From contig NZ_JAEHFP010000037.1 in assembly GCF_016446475.1 (NCBI RefSeq), positions 1-35,626 of the forward strand: 35,626 nucleotides of DNA. Direction: 5' to 3'. Made by a program: the position numbers and the translations under genes. Origin of the DNA: Paracoccus binzhouensis (lineage in GTDB: Bacteria > Pseudomonadota > Alphaproteobacteria > Rhodobacterales > Rhodobacteraceae). The notes under the pieces are model-generated. The model was not told the DNA's origin, did not search any database, and worked only from the letters and a program-made list of their open reading frames with translations. Shown here in pieces: positions 1 to 6,918 of the stretch (its first letter is position 1; every line of letters starts with the position of its first letter).

Positions 1-89
1 TGCGTGCCAAGGTCACCTCCCACGTAGAGATGATCTTGAATCACAGCCAGACGCGCAGGGGAATCCTTTTTGTCAACACAACCTAGCAT
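1..89 (-). other. Partial unrecognised frame at left edge
   Basis: On the minus strand an ATG at 89-87 opens a frame that runs off the window edge after about 29 codons (it begins MLGCVDKKDS and contains HLYVGGDLG). An in-frame TGA lies two codons upstream of the ATG and no clear ribosome binding site is visible, so this may be a gene start, a decayed remnant or chance. The first 120 bases are only about 52 % G+C against roughly 70 % elsewhere. An imperfect palindrome with arms GCTCA/TGAGC sits at 91-106 between this frame and maiA. No family is recognised. I see nothing else in 1-147. Confidence 0.2.
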
Positions 90-147
90 CGCTCAATATA
101 CTGAGCAACGGATTTCGCCGGATTTGACCAGGCTCGCGCCGGCAGCC

Positions 148-807
148 TCAGCCCGGCCGGGGCGTGGGCGCGAACCGGTCCGGATGCGCGGCGGCGAAGG
201 CCGGCACCGCCGCGCAGGCCTCGGCGACGGCGGCGATGCGTGGCAGATGCCCGAAGGCGACGCCCCAGCGGCTGGCGTTGTAAAGCTGCGGGACCAGCAC
301 ACAATCGGCCATGCCGGGCGCGTCGCCATGGCAGAAGCGGCCGGTGAAGCCCGGATGATCCAGCAGCGCCTCGATGGCCGCCAGCCCGGCGGCGATATTG
401 TCGCGGTTCCAGGCGGCACGGGCCTCGGCCCCGGCCAGCGCCTCGACCCGGTCCAGCACCCGCAGGTTCGAAAGCGGATGGATCTCGCAGGCCACCGCCA
501 GGGCCAGCGCCCGGACGCGGGCACGGCCGCCGGGATCGGCGGGCAGCAGCGGCGGCGCGGGCCGGGTCTCCTCCAGATAGTCCAGGATCGCCAGCGACTG
601 GGTCAGCCGCAAGCCGTCGATCTCCAGCGCCGGCACCAGCCCCTGCGGGTTCAGCGCCCGGTGCCGCGGGCGGCGCTGTGCACCGGCCAGCAGATCCACC
701 GCCACCCGCCGATAGGCCAGGCCCTTCAGTGCCAGCGCGATGCGCACCCGCCAGGACGCGGACGAGCGCCAGTAGTCATGCAGCACGATGCTGGGGTCCG
801 GGCTCAT
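148..807 (-). CDS. maiA: Maleylacetoacetate isomerase (zeta-class GST)
   Basis: This 219-residue protein should isomerise maleylacetoacetate to fumarylacetoacetate with glutathione in the cytoplasm, between the HmgA and FahA steps of homogentisate breakdown. It has the zeta-class glutathione S-transferase layout: a thioredoxin-like N-terminal domain with the motif SSASWRVRIAL near residues 15-25, the glutathione-site stretch NPQGLVPAL followed by TQSLAILDYLEE, and an all-helical C-terminal domain with GMADCVLVPQLYNA. The eukaryotic zeta motif SSCS has Ala in place of Cys here, a change I believe is common in bacterial members. It is the last gene of hmgA-fahA-maiA, 22 bases after the fahA stop, and has only a weak ribosome binding site, which suggests coupled expression. 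The length is normal for the family. Confidence 0.9.
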   Translation of the reverse strand: MSPDPSIVLHDYWRSSASWRVRIALALKGLAYRRVAVDLLAGAQRRPRHRALNPQGLVPALEIDGLRLTQSLAILDYLEETRPAPPLLPADPGGRARVRALALAVACEIHPLSNLRVLDRVEALAGAEARAAWNRDNIAAGLAAIEALLDHPGFTGRFCHGDAPGMADCVLVPQLYNASRWGVAFGHLPRIAAVAEACAAVPAFAAAHPDRFAPTPRPG

Positions 808-829
808 GGCCGGAGTTCAGGGCCGAAGC

Positions 830-2035
830 TCAGGGCCGGGTGGGCAGGATCCGCCCGGTGCAGGGACCGAAGCCGATGCGATAGCCCTCGCCCCGGGCCT
901 GCGCGAACAGCCCGACCTCGTCGCCGTCTTCCAGAAAGCTGCGCGACGCCCCGTTCACCATGACCGGCATCTTGCCGCCCTCGGTCATTTCCAAGAGCGC
1001 CCCGGTCTGCTCGCGGCCCGGCCCCGAGATCGTGCCCGAGCCCAGCAGGTCGCCGACCCGCATCGGGCAGCCGGAACTGCTGTGATGCGCCAGTTGCTGG
1101 GCGCTGGAGTAATACATGACGTTGTAGTTCGTCCGGCCCATGACCTGGCCGTTCAGCGTCCAGCCGATCTCGAGGTCGTAAAGCCCCGGCCGCGCCTCGT
1201 GCAGATAGGGCAGCAGCGGGTTCACCCGCTCGGCGCCGGCGCAGCGGAACGGCTCCAGCGCCGCCTGGGTCACCACCCAGGGGCCGATGGTGGTGCCAAG
1301 CGCCTTGGACTGGAACGGGCCCAGCGGCTGGTATTCCCAGGCCTGGATGTCGCGCGCCGACCAGTCGTTGAGCAGCACATAGCCGAAGATCATCGCCTCG
1401 GCCTGCTCCACCCCGATCCGCTCGCCCATGGTGCTGTCAGCGCCGACGACGGCGCCCAGCTCCAGTTCAAGGTCCAGCCGGCGGCAGGGCCGCCATTCCG
1501 GCCCGGCCTCGCCCCGGACCTGCCCCATGGGCCGGCGGATCGGGGTGCCCGAGACCACGACCGACGAGGCCCGGCCGTTATAGCCGATGGGCATATGCGT
1601 CCATTGCGGCGGCAGGGCGTTCTCCGGCCCGCGGAACAGCGCCCCGACATTGAAGGCATGATGCTTCGAGGCATAGAAATCGGTGAATTCGGTCACCCGG
1701 ATCGGCAGGTGCAACCTTGCCCCGGCCATGGCGACCAGCGGGACATCCTCGCTTGCACCTTCGGCCAGCAGCGCCGTCAGCCGCGCCCGCACCGCCTCCC
1801 AGCGCGCCCGCCCCAGCGCCATGAAGCCGTTCAGCTGCGGTTGCGCGAACGTGCCGCCGGCATCGACCAGGCCGCGCGCCTCGCAGGCCGCCAGGTCCAG
1901 GATCATCTCGCCGATGGCGACCCCGCAGCGCGGCGCCTCGCCGGCGACGGAAAACACCCCATAGGGCAGGTTGTTCAGGGGAAAGGGGCCATCCGCGCGA
2001 TTGGCGCTCTCGACCCGGGACCGCAGCAGGGGCAT
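830..2035 (-). CDS. fahA: Fumarylacetoacetase
   Basis: This 401-residue enzyme hydrolyses fumarylacetoacetate to fumarate and acetoacetate, ending the tyrosine/phenylalanine pathway. It has the N-terminal SH3-like FAH domain and then the catalytic FAH fold. The stretch TDFYASKHHAFNVG near residues 118-131 supplies a metal-ligand Asp (119) and the catalytic His (126), matching Asp126/His133 of mammalian FAH. LELELGAVVG carries the metal-binding Glu pair, and LLNDWSARD and KALGTTIGPWVV carry the next Asp and the Lys. The open frame extends far upstream in hmgA antiparallel sequence, but the ATG at 2035-2033 begins the recognisable protein (MPLLRSRV) and has GGAG about 12 bases upstream. The 62-base gap after hmgA contains a small GGGGC/GCCCC hairpin. 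The gene is very probably co-transcribed with hmgA and maiA. Confidence 0.93.
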   Translation of the reverse strand: MPLLRSRVESANRADGPFPLNNLPYGVFSVAGEAPRCGVAIGEMILDLAACEARGLVDAGGTFAQPQLNGFMALGRARWEAVRARLTALLAEGASEDVPLVAMAGARLHLPIRVTEFTDFYASKHHAFNVGALFRGPENALPPQWTHMPIGYNGRASSVVVSGTPIRRPMGQVRGEAGPEWRPCRRLDLELELGAVVGADSTMGERIGVEQAEAMIFGYVLLNDWSARDIQAWEYQPLGPFQSKALGTTIGPWVVTQAALEPFRCAGAERVNPLLPYLHEARPGLYDLEIGWTLNGQVMGRTNYNVMYYSSAQQLAHHSSSGCPMRVGDLLGSGTISGPGREQTGALLEMTEGGKMPVMVNGASRSFLEDGDEVGLFAQARGEGYRIGFGPCTGRILPTRP

Positions 2036-2097
2036 GCCGATGTTCTTCTCCGTTTCAGAAATACTCTCGGGGGGCAGACGGCCCCTCGCCTTACGCG

Positions 2098-3459
2098 TCA
2101 CTTCACCCCGGGGGTGCCGTCGAACTTCTTCTCCAGCCGGTCCCAGACCTCGATGTAATCCTGCTGCATCGGCGCCTCGCGGGCGGCGAATTCGGTCAGG
2201 TGCTGGGGAAAGCGGGTCTCGAACATGAAGCTCATCGTGTGGTTCAGCTTCTCGGGTTTCAGCGCGGCATTGCTGGCGCCCTCGAAGGCGTCGCGATCCG
2301 GGCCGTGCGGCAGCATGCAATTGTGCAGGCTGATGCCGCCCGGCGCGAAGCCCTGCGGCTTGGCGTCGTAGATGCCGTAGATGTTGCCCATCAGCTCGGA
2401 CATGATGTTCTTGTGATACCAGGGCGGCCGGAAGCTGTGCTCGGCAACCAGCCAGCGCTCGCGGAACAGCACGAAGTCGATATTCGCCGTCCCCTCCTGC
2501 CCCGAGGGCGCGGTCAGCACGGTAAAGATCGACGGATCGGGATGGTCGAACAGGATCGCGCCGACCGGAGCATAGGTCCGCAGGTCGTATTTGTAGGGGC
2601 AGTAATTGCCGTGCCAGGCCACCACGTCCAGCGGCGAGTGGTCGATCCAGGTTTCGTGGAACTGGCCGCACCACTTGATGACCACGCGCGAGCGCGTCTC
2701 ACGATCCTCGAAGGCGGCGACCGGGCATTTGAAGTCGCGCGGATTGGCCAGGCAATTGGCGCCGATGGGGCCGCGGTTCGGCAGGTCGAACTTCTGGCCG
2801 TAATTCTCGCAGACGAAGCCGCGGGCCGGGCCTTCCAGCACCTCGACGCGATAGACCAGGCCGCGCGGCAGGATGGCGATCTCCTTCGGCTCCAGGTCGA
2901 TCACCCCGAGTTCGGTGCAGAAGCGCAGCCGGCCCTCCTGCGGCACCACCAGCAATTCGCTGTCGGCCGAGAAGAAGTATTCGTCCTGCATCGAGCGGGT
3001 GACCAGGTAGACATGGCTGGCCATGCCGACCTGGATATTCACGTCGCCCGCCGTGGTGATCGTCCTCATGCCGGTGATCCAGGTCAGGTCCTGGTCCGGC
3101 ACCGGGATCGGATCCCAGCGATACTGGCCCAGGCTGACGATGTCGTCGCGCACGTTCGGCGCGGTCTTCCAATAGGGCAGGTCGATGGCCGCGAACCGCC
3201 CGGTATGATGCACCGAGGGGCGGATGCGATAGCACCAGGTCCGCTCGTTCTGGCCGCGCGGCGCGGTAAAGGCGGTGCCGGAAAGCTGCTCGGCATAAAG
3301 CCCGTAGTTGCATTTCTGCGGGCTGTTCTGGCCCTGCGGCAGGGCGCCGGGCAGGGCCTCGGTTTCGAAATCATTGCCGAAGCCGGGCATGTAGCCCTCG
3401 TGCGGGCCGGTCGGGCCGGCGGCGCGGACCATGCCGCGCGGCAGCTCGTGCTGGGTCAT
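2098..3459 (-). CDS. hmgA: Homogentisate 1,2-dioxygenase
   Basis: This 453-residue cytoplasmic iron(II) dioxygenase opens the ring of homogentisate to maleylacetoacetate. The N-terminus has the family hallmark [19 protein letters not shown]. The C-terminal half holds the active site: [20 protein letters not shown] (catalytic His), [16 protein letters not shown] (iron-ligand His and Glu, aligning with His335/Glu341 of the human enzyme) and [12 protein letters not shown] (third iron ligand His). The start is placed at ATG 3459-3457 because AGGGAGG lies 5-6 bases upstream. An ATG 42 bases further out would lie on the promoter -10 element and operators. It heads a minus-strand operon with fahA and maiA and is divergent from the MarR gene, its likely regulator. 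The substrate-producing enzyme 4-hydroxyphenylpyruvate dioxygenase is not in this window. Confidence 0.96.
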   Translation of the reverse strand: MTQHELPRGMVRAAGPTGPHEGYMPGFGNDFETEALPGALPQGQNSPQKCNYGLYAEQLSGTAFTAPRGQNERTWCYRIRPSVHHTGRFAAIDLPYWKTAPNVRDDIVSLGQYRWDPIPVPDQDLTWITGMRTITTAGDVNIQVGMASHVYLVTRSMQDEYFFSADSELLVVPQEGRLRFCTELGVIDLEPKEIAILPRGLVYRVEVLEGPARGFVCENYGQKFDLPNRGPIGANCLANPRDFKCPVAAFEDRETRSRVVIKWCGQFHETWIDHSPLDVVAWHGNYCPYKYDLRTYAPVGAILFDHPDPSIFTVLTAPSGQEGTANIDFVLFRERWLVAEHSFRPPWYHKNIMSELMGNIYGIYDAKPQGFAPGGISLHNCMLPHGPDRDAFEGASNAALKPEKLNHTMSFMFETRFPQHLTEFAAREAPMQQDYIEVWDRLEKKFDGTPGVK

Positions 3460-3480
3460 CGGATCCTCCCTGCGCAATGT

Positions 3481-3553
3481 CATTGCTATTGCAACGATCA
3501 TACCGTTGCGAAAGCAACGATGTCAAGCACCCGAGCTTGTTGCAGCCGCAATG
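3481..3553. promoter_or_regulatory. Three inverted-repeat operators, MarR type
   Basis: Three copies of one inverted repeat, consensus TTGC-N4-GCAA with flanking similarity, lie between the divergent genes. They are CATTGCTATTGCAACG (3481-3496), CGTTGCGAAAGCAACG (3504-3519) and TGTTGCAGCCGCAATG (3538-3553). The centre-to-centre distances are 23 and 34 bases. The first overlaps the predicted hmgA transcription start, the second sits in the -35/-10 spacer, and the third is on the marR side. Short palindromes like these are typical MarR-family targets. Binding by the adjacent regulator is inferred. Confidence 0.65.
3497..3526 (-). promoter_or_regulatory. Sigma-70-type promoter of hmgA operon
   Basis: On the minus strand a consensus -35 TTGACA (3526-3521) is followed after 18 bases by TATGAT (3502-3497), five of six matches to the -10 consensus. 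The spacer is almost entirely filled by the perfect inverted repeat CGTTGC-GAAA-GCAACG (plus-strand reading). The hmgA start lies about 38 bases downstream of the -10. A promoter this close to consensus in a high-GC genome fits one that is silenced by a repressor. Confidence 0.7.
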
Positions 3554-3585
3554 TTTTTCTGCTGTGCTGCGCCCAGGAGGCACGC

Positions 3586-4017
3586 ATGTCATTCGACCTG
3601 GACGGATTCCTGCCCTATCGGCTGAATGTCGCGGCGACCCGGGTCAGCCGCCGCTTCGCCGCGCTTTACGAGGCCGAGGCCGGGCTGAGCATTCCCGAAT
3701 GGCGGGTGCTGGCGCATCTGGCCCATTCCGGCGCGGTCAGCGTCCGCGACATCCATGCCCGGGTGAACCTGGACAAATCGATGGTCAGCCGGGCGGCGAC
3801 GCGCCTGCAGCAGGCGGGATGGGTGCGCAAGTCCGGCAACGCGGCCGACCGCCGGCTGGTGGCGCTGGAACTCACGCCCGAGGGCCGGGCGCTGATGGCC
3901 CGCCTGGGCCGCATCGCCGAGACCTTCCAGGCCGAATTGCTGGCCGAACTGGGCGCGGATGCCGCAGCGCTTGACCGCGCCCTGGCGAAAATCACCGGAA
4001 CGGGAAACGGCGACTAG
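3586..4017 (+). CDS. MarR-family transcriptional regulator
   Basis: This 143-residue protein is the likely repressor of the hmgA operon and of itself. It shows the MarR fold: dimerisation helices at both ends and a winged helix-turn-helix in the middle. VSVRDIHARVNLDKSMVSRAATRLQQAGWV (about residues 51-80) forms the helices, with the recognition helix near 62-74, and the wing follows with the conserved DRR at 88-90. The ATG at 3586 has GCCCAGGAGG a few bases upstream; longer upstream extensions of the frame read through the operators and hmgA antisense and are not coding. Many MarR proteins next to aromatic catabolic genes release DNA when they bind the substrate or an intermediate; homogentisate is the obvious candidate, but nothing in the sequence proves it. 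Confidence 0.88.
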   Translation: MSFDLDGFLPYRLNVAATRVSRRFAALYEAEAGLSIPEWRVLAHLAHSGAVSVRDIHARVNLDKSMVSRAATRLQQAGWVRKSGNAADRRLVALELTPEGRALMARLGRIAETFQAELLAELGADAAALDRALAKITGTGNGD

Positions 4018-4087
4018 GCTGGGCGCGGAAACGACGCGCCGTCCCCGGCCTCGGGTGGGCGCACGCCCCGTCCCGGTGACGGCGGTG

Positions 4088-4659
4088 CTATTCCCTGGTG
4101 CCGCTGTCCAGCGCCGCGGCCGGGGGCTTTCTGCGGTTCTTGCTCATGCCATGCTCGGACCATGCCGGGCCCAGCAGGAAACCCAGAATGCTGGCGGCGC
4201 TCGGCATGTTGATGAAAAATGCGAAGAAGCCTTTGAACGCGACCGGGCCATCGCCGATCCTTGTCCCGGAAAAATAGGGCGTCACCATGTTCACCAGCGC
4301 GGTGAAGGCAAAGAAGGTGATCCCGAGCAGCACCGCGACGCTGCGCAGGGAAACGATGGCCCGTCCCCGCCCGCCCCGCACCACGCGGAAAGTCTCGCGC
4401 AGCAGGATGACCGCCAGCCCGGCGGCGCTGAACAGCCATTGCAGCGTGCACAGGATGGTGAACTCCCCCCCCAGGCCAGCTGGGCGGGATAGATCTCGGG
4501 CGAGATGGCAAGGGATGCAAGCTCCTCCCGCAGGGGCGTGGCGGCAAGCAGCGACAGCGGCACGAGCCGGACCAGATAGTTCACCAGCGAGGTCGCCAGC
4601 ACAAGGGTGATGAGCCAGCTGTGCCATCTTGGAATGGCGGGTTGCGAGGGGCGAGGCAT
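4088..4659 (-). pseudogene. Four-helix membrane protein, frameshifted at G8
   Basis: Two overlapping minus-strand frames together encode one plausible integral membrane protein of about 190 residues. The first runs from ATG 4659-4657 (with GGAG five bases upstream) and reads one helix, WLITLVLATSLVNYLVRLVP. The second supplies three more: TILCTLQWLFSAAGLAVILL, VAVLLGITFFAFTALVNMV and FKGFFAFFINMPSAASILGF, ending in a basic tail. The switch falls at a run of eight C on the plus strand (4465-4472, G8 on the coding strand). Nine or six G would restore the frame as W-G-(G)-E-F. It could be a true frameshift mutation, slippage-based phase variation or a base-calling error. No family is recognised. 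The gene stands alone between the MarR and TetR genes, which point elsewhere. Confidence 0.6.
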
Positions 4660-4799
4660 CGGGGCTCCATCCGGGAAATGCTGCCGTTCAAGGGAAGCAT
4701 ATCCGCCCGGGCGGCGCGAGGGGGGATACCGGCGGCGTCCGGCGGCGCACGCCCGGTCTGCTGATGTCCCGGATGCCCCGGATGCCTCGGTGACGGCGG

Positions 4800-5480
4800 T
4801 CAGCGTGCCGGACCGCCCGCCGCGGGGCCCGGCGCATAGACGGCCAGGAAACGCGCCACGCGGCGGCGCACGAAGGCGTCGATACCGGCATCGGAAAGCG
4901 GCGGCATCATCAGCAGCGCCCGGCGCTGCAGCCCCGCCAGCACCAGGTCGACGAATTCAGCCCCCGCCTCGCGGCAATCCTCCATCGCCAGGTCGCCCCG
5001 CGCCACGCGCAGCGCGAAATATTCCGCCAGGGTCTCGATCGAGCGCATCGGCCCGGCCTCGTAGATCTGCCGGGCCAGGTCGGGGAATTTCTCGCCGGCG
5101 CCGATCATCATGCGCATCGCCGCCATCACCTCGTCCTGCAGCAGCGTGTCGATCATGCTGCGGGCGATCTGGCGCAACTCGTGCTCGACCCCCTCCACCC
5201 CGGCGCCAAGCTGGCGGATCGTGCGCTGCAGCCGGCCGCATTCGGTCAGCACCAGCGCCTCGAACATCGCCTCCTTGCTGTCGAAATAGACATAGAGCGT
5301 GCCCTTGGACACCCCGGCCGCCCGCGCCACGTCCTGCATCGAAGCGCCCTCGAAGCCCTGGGCCAGGAACATGCGCCGGGCGCCGTCCAGGATCTGCCGG
5401 CGCTTCGGGCTGTCCTCGGGCTCGGGCAGGCCGGATCCGCCGGGGGGGCGGGATGGGCTCTGGCTGCTGGGTTCGCTCAA
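4800..5480 (-). CDS. TetR/AcrR-family repressor of efflux genes
   Basis: This 226-residue regulator has a classic TetR N-terminal DNA-binding domain: KRRQILDGARRMFLAQGFEG, then the helix-turn-helix ASMQDVARAAGVSKGTLYVYF near residues 46-66. A variable helical ligand-binding C-terminal domain follows. I place the start at TTG 5480-5478 because a perfect AGGAGG lies five bases upstream. The ATG 57 bases further out has no such site and would add residues unlike the family. The N-terminal tail of about 25 residues is rich in Ser, Pro and Gly. It is divergent from the emrA/emrB-like genes, and a perfect palindrome lies between them, so it most likely represses that pump and itself until a toxic compound binds. 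The inducer is unknown. Confidence 0.88.
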   Translation of the reverse strand: MSEPSSQSPSRPPGGSGLPEPEDSPKRRQILDGARRMFLAQGFEGASMQDVARAAGVSKGTLYVYFDSKEAMFEALVLTECGRLQRTIRQLGAGVEGVEHELRQIARSMIDTLLQDEVMAAMRMMIGAGEKFPDLARQIYEAGPMRSIETLAEYFALRVARGDLAMEDCREAGAEFVDLVLAGLQRRALLMMPPLSDAGIDAFVRRRVARFLAVYAPGPAAGGPAR

Positions 5481-5587
5481 CTGGGCCTCCTGTCGCTGTG
5501 CCGTCGAGGGTATGTCGCATGCGCCCGGCGGGTCCATCCCCGACGTACCGCGCTTTCCTGTGCCTGTCCGCTGATGGTTGCGGGATA

Positions 5588-5619
5588 TATTGACCGAACG
5601 GTTCGGTCAATACTATAAG
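5588..5619 (+). promoter_or_regulatory. TetR operator palindrome over pump promoter
   Basis: A perfect 25-bp palindrome spans 5588-5612: a 12-base arm TATTGACCGAAC, a central G at 5600 and the complementary arm GTTCGGTCAATA. Its left arm contains a -35 element TTGACC (5590-5595), and TATAAG (5614-5619) follows after 18 bases as a -10, reading toward emrA. On the minus strand the other arm gives a second TTGACC, but its best -10 (TATATC, 5589-5584) has a short 15-base spacer. A bound TetR dimer here would block both directions. Confidence 0.75.
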
Positions 5620-5700
5620 CGCTCCAAGCCGCCTGTCCGACTCGCGCCCGGCCGTGGCGCGGCCCCTGCCCCGGCGGTCCCATATCGAAAGGCTTGAACC

Positions 5701-6915
5701 ATGGCATCGACCGGCGAAGCCGCACCCGCGGCACCCGTGAAGAAATCCGGCTCCGGCAAGGCCAAGCGCATCCTGGCCGGGCTGGCGCTGGTGCTGCTGG
5801 CGGTGATCGGCTACGAGCTCTGGCACTGGTTCAGCTTCGGCCGCTTCCACGAGGAAACCGACGACGCCTATCTGCAGGCCGACCTGGTGCAGCTGCAGGC
5901 CCGCGACACCGGCTATATCGCCGAGATCCTGGTGGCGCCGAACGCGCCGGTGACCAAGGGCCAGGTGATCGCCCGCATCGACCCCGAGGATTACCGCCTG
6001 GCGGTCGAGACCGCCCGGAACGGCCTGGCCACCGCCGAAAGCGCAGCGAAACAGCTCGAGGCGCAGATCACCGCCGGCGAGGCGGCGATCCAGCAGGCCC
6101 GGGCGGCGCTGGCCTCGGCCGAGGCGACGAATGACGGGGCGCAGAAATCCTGGCGGCGGGCGCGCGAGCTCAAGTCCAGTTCGGCCGGCACCCAGGCGGC
6201 GGTGGATGCGGCCGAGGCCAGCGCGAAATCCGCCGCTGCCCAGGTGGAAAGCGCCAAGGCGGCGCTGGCCGAAGCGCAGGCGCAGCTGGTCGTGCTGAAG
6301 GCTCGGCTGGACAGCGCGCGGCTGGACGTGCAGTCGGCGCGCACCGACCTGCGCAAGGCGCAGCGCGACCTGGATTTCACCCGGATCCGCGCGCCCTTCG
6401 ACGGCATCCTGACCGAGCGGCAGATCGAGGTCGGCTCCTATGTCGCGCCCGGCAGCCGCATCGGCACGCTGGTGCCGGTCGGGAACCTGTATGTCGGGGC
6501 CAATTTCAAGGAAACCCAGATCGCCGGCATCCGGCCCGGCGCCCGCGTCTCGATCCGCGTCGACGCCTGGCCGGACGAAGTGCTGCACGGCACGGTCGCA
6601 AGCCTGACCGCCGGCACCGGGCAGGTGTTCAGCCTGCTGCCCGCCTCGAACGCCACCGGCAATTTCACCAAGGTCGTGCAGCGCGTGCCGGTGCGCATCG
6701 AGATCGACGCGCAAGACCGCGCCCGCCTGCCCCTGCGCCCGGGCATGTCGGTCATCGCCGAGGTCGATACCCGCAGCGGCGAGGACCGGCCGCTGATGCC
6801 CGCCCCCGCGCAGAGCATACCGGCCCCGGCGGCCGATCCCGGCGCGGCCGCCACCAGCGCGCTGGACGGCGCCGCCGTGGAAGGCATCCGGCAGGCCGCG
6901 CGGAACGGGGGCTGA
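5701..6915 (+). CDS. emrA: EmrA/HlyD-type membrane fusion protein
   Basis: This 404-residue periplasmic adaptor should link the inner-membrane pump encoded next to it with an outer-membrane channel. It has a short cytoplasmic tail, one membrane helix (RILAGLALVLLAVIGYELW, residues 23-41), then the start of the barrel-sandwich domain with ETDDAYLQADLVQLQARDTGYI. A long Ala/Glu/Lys/Gln-rich coiled-coil hairpin runs from about 100 to 215. The second lipoyl half follows (FTRIRAPFDGILTERQIEVG) and a beta-barrel domain with GANFKETQI. These features match the EmrA family of HlyD proteins. GAAAGG precedes the ATG by eight bases. It lies downstream of the TetR operator and three bases before emrB. 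No TolC-like outer-membrane gene is adjacent, so a shared channel must be used. Confidence 0.9.
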   Translation: MASTGEAAPAAPVKKSGSGKAKRILAGLALVLLAVIGYELWHWFSFGRFHEETDDAYLQADLVQLQARDTGYIAEILVAPNAPVTKGQVIARIDPEDYRLAVETARNGLATAESAAKQLEAQITAGEAAIQQARAALASAEATNDGAQKSWRRARELKSSSAGTQAAVDAAEASAKSAAAQVESAKAALAEAQAQLVVLKARLDSARLDVQSARTDLRKAQRDLDFTRIRAPFDGILTERQIEVGSYVAPGSRIGTLVPVGNLYVGANFKETQIAGIRPGARVSIRVDAWPDEVLHGTVASLTAGTGQVFSLLPASNATGNFTKVVQRVPVRIEIDAQDRARLPLRPGMSVIAEVDTRSGEDRPLMPAPAQSIPAPAADPGAAATSALDGAAVEGIRQAARNGG

Positions 6916-6918
6916 GCC

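Noticed and set aside
788..3585. Long plus-strand frames opposite fahA and hmgA, including one that joins the MarR gene
   Set aside because: Antisense shadows; only the part from 3586 on is MarR-like and has a ribosome binding site.
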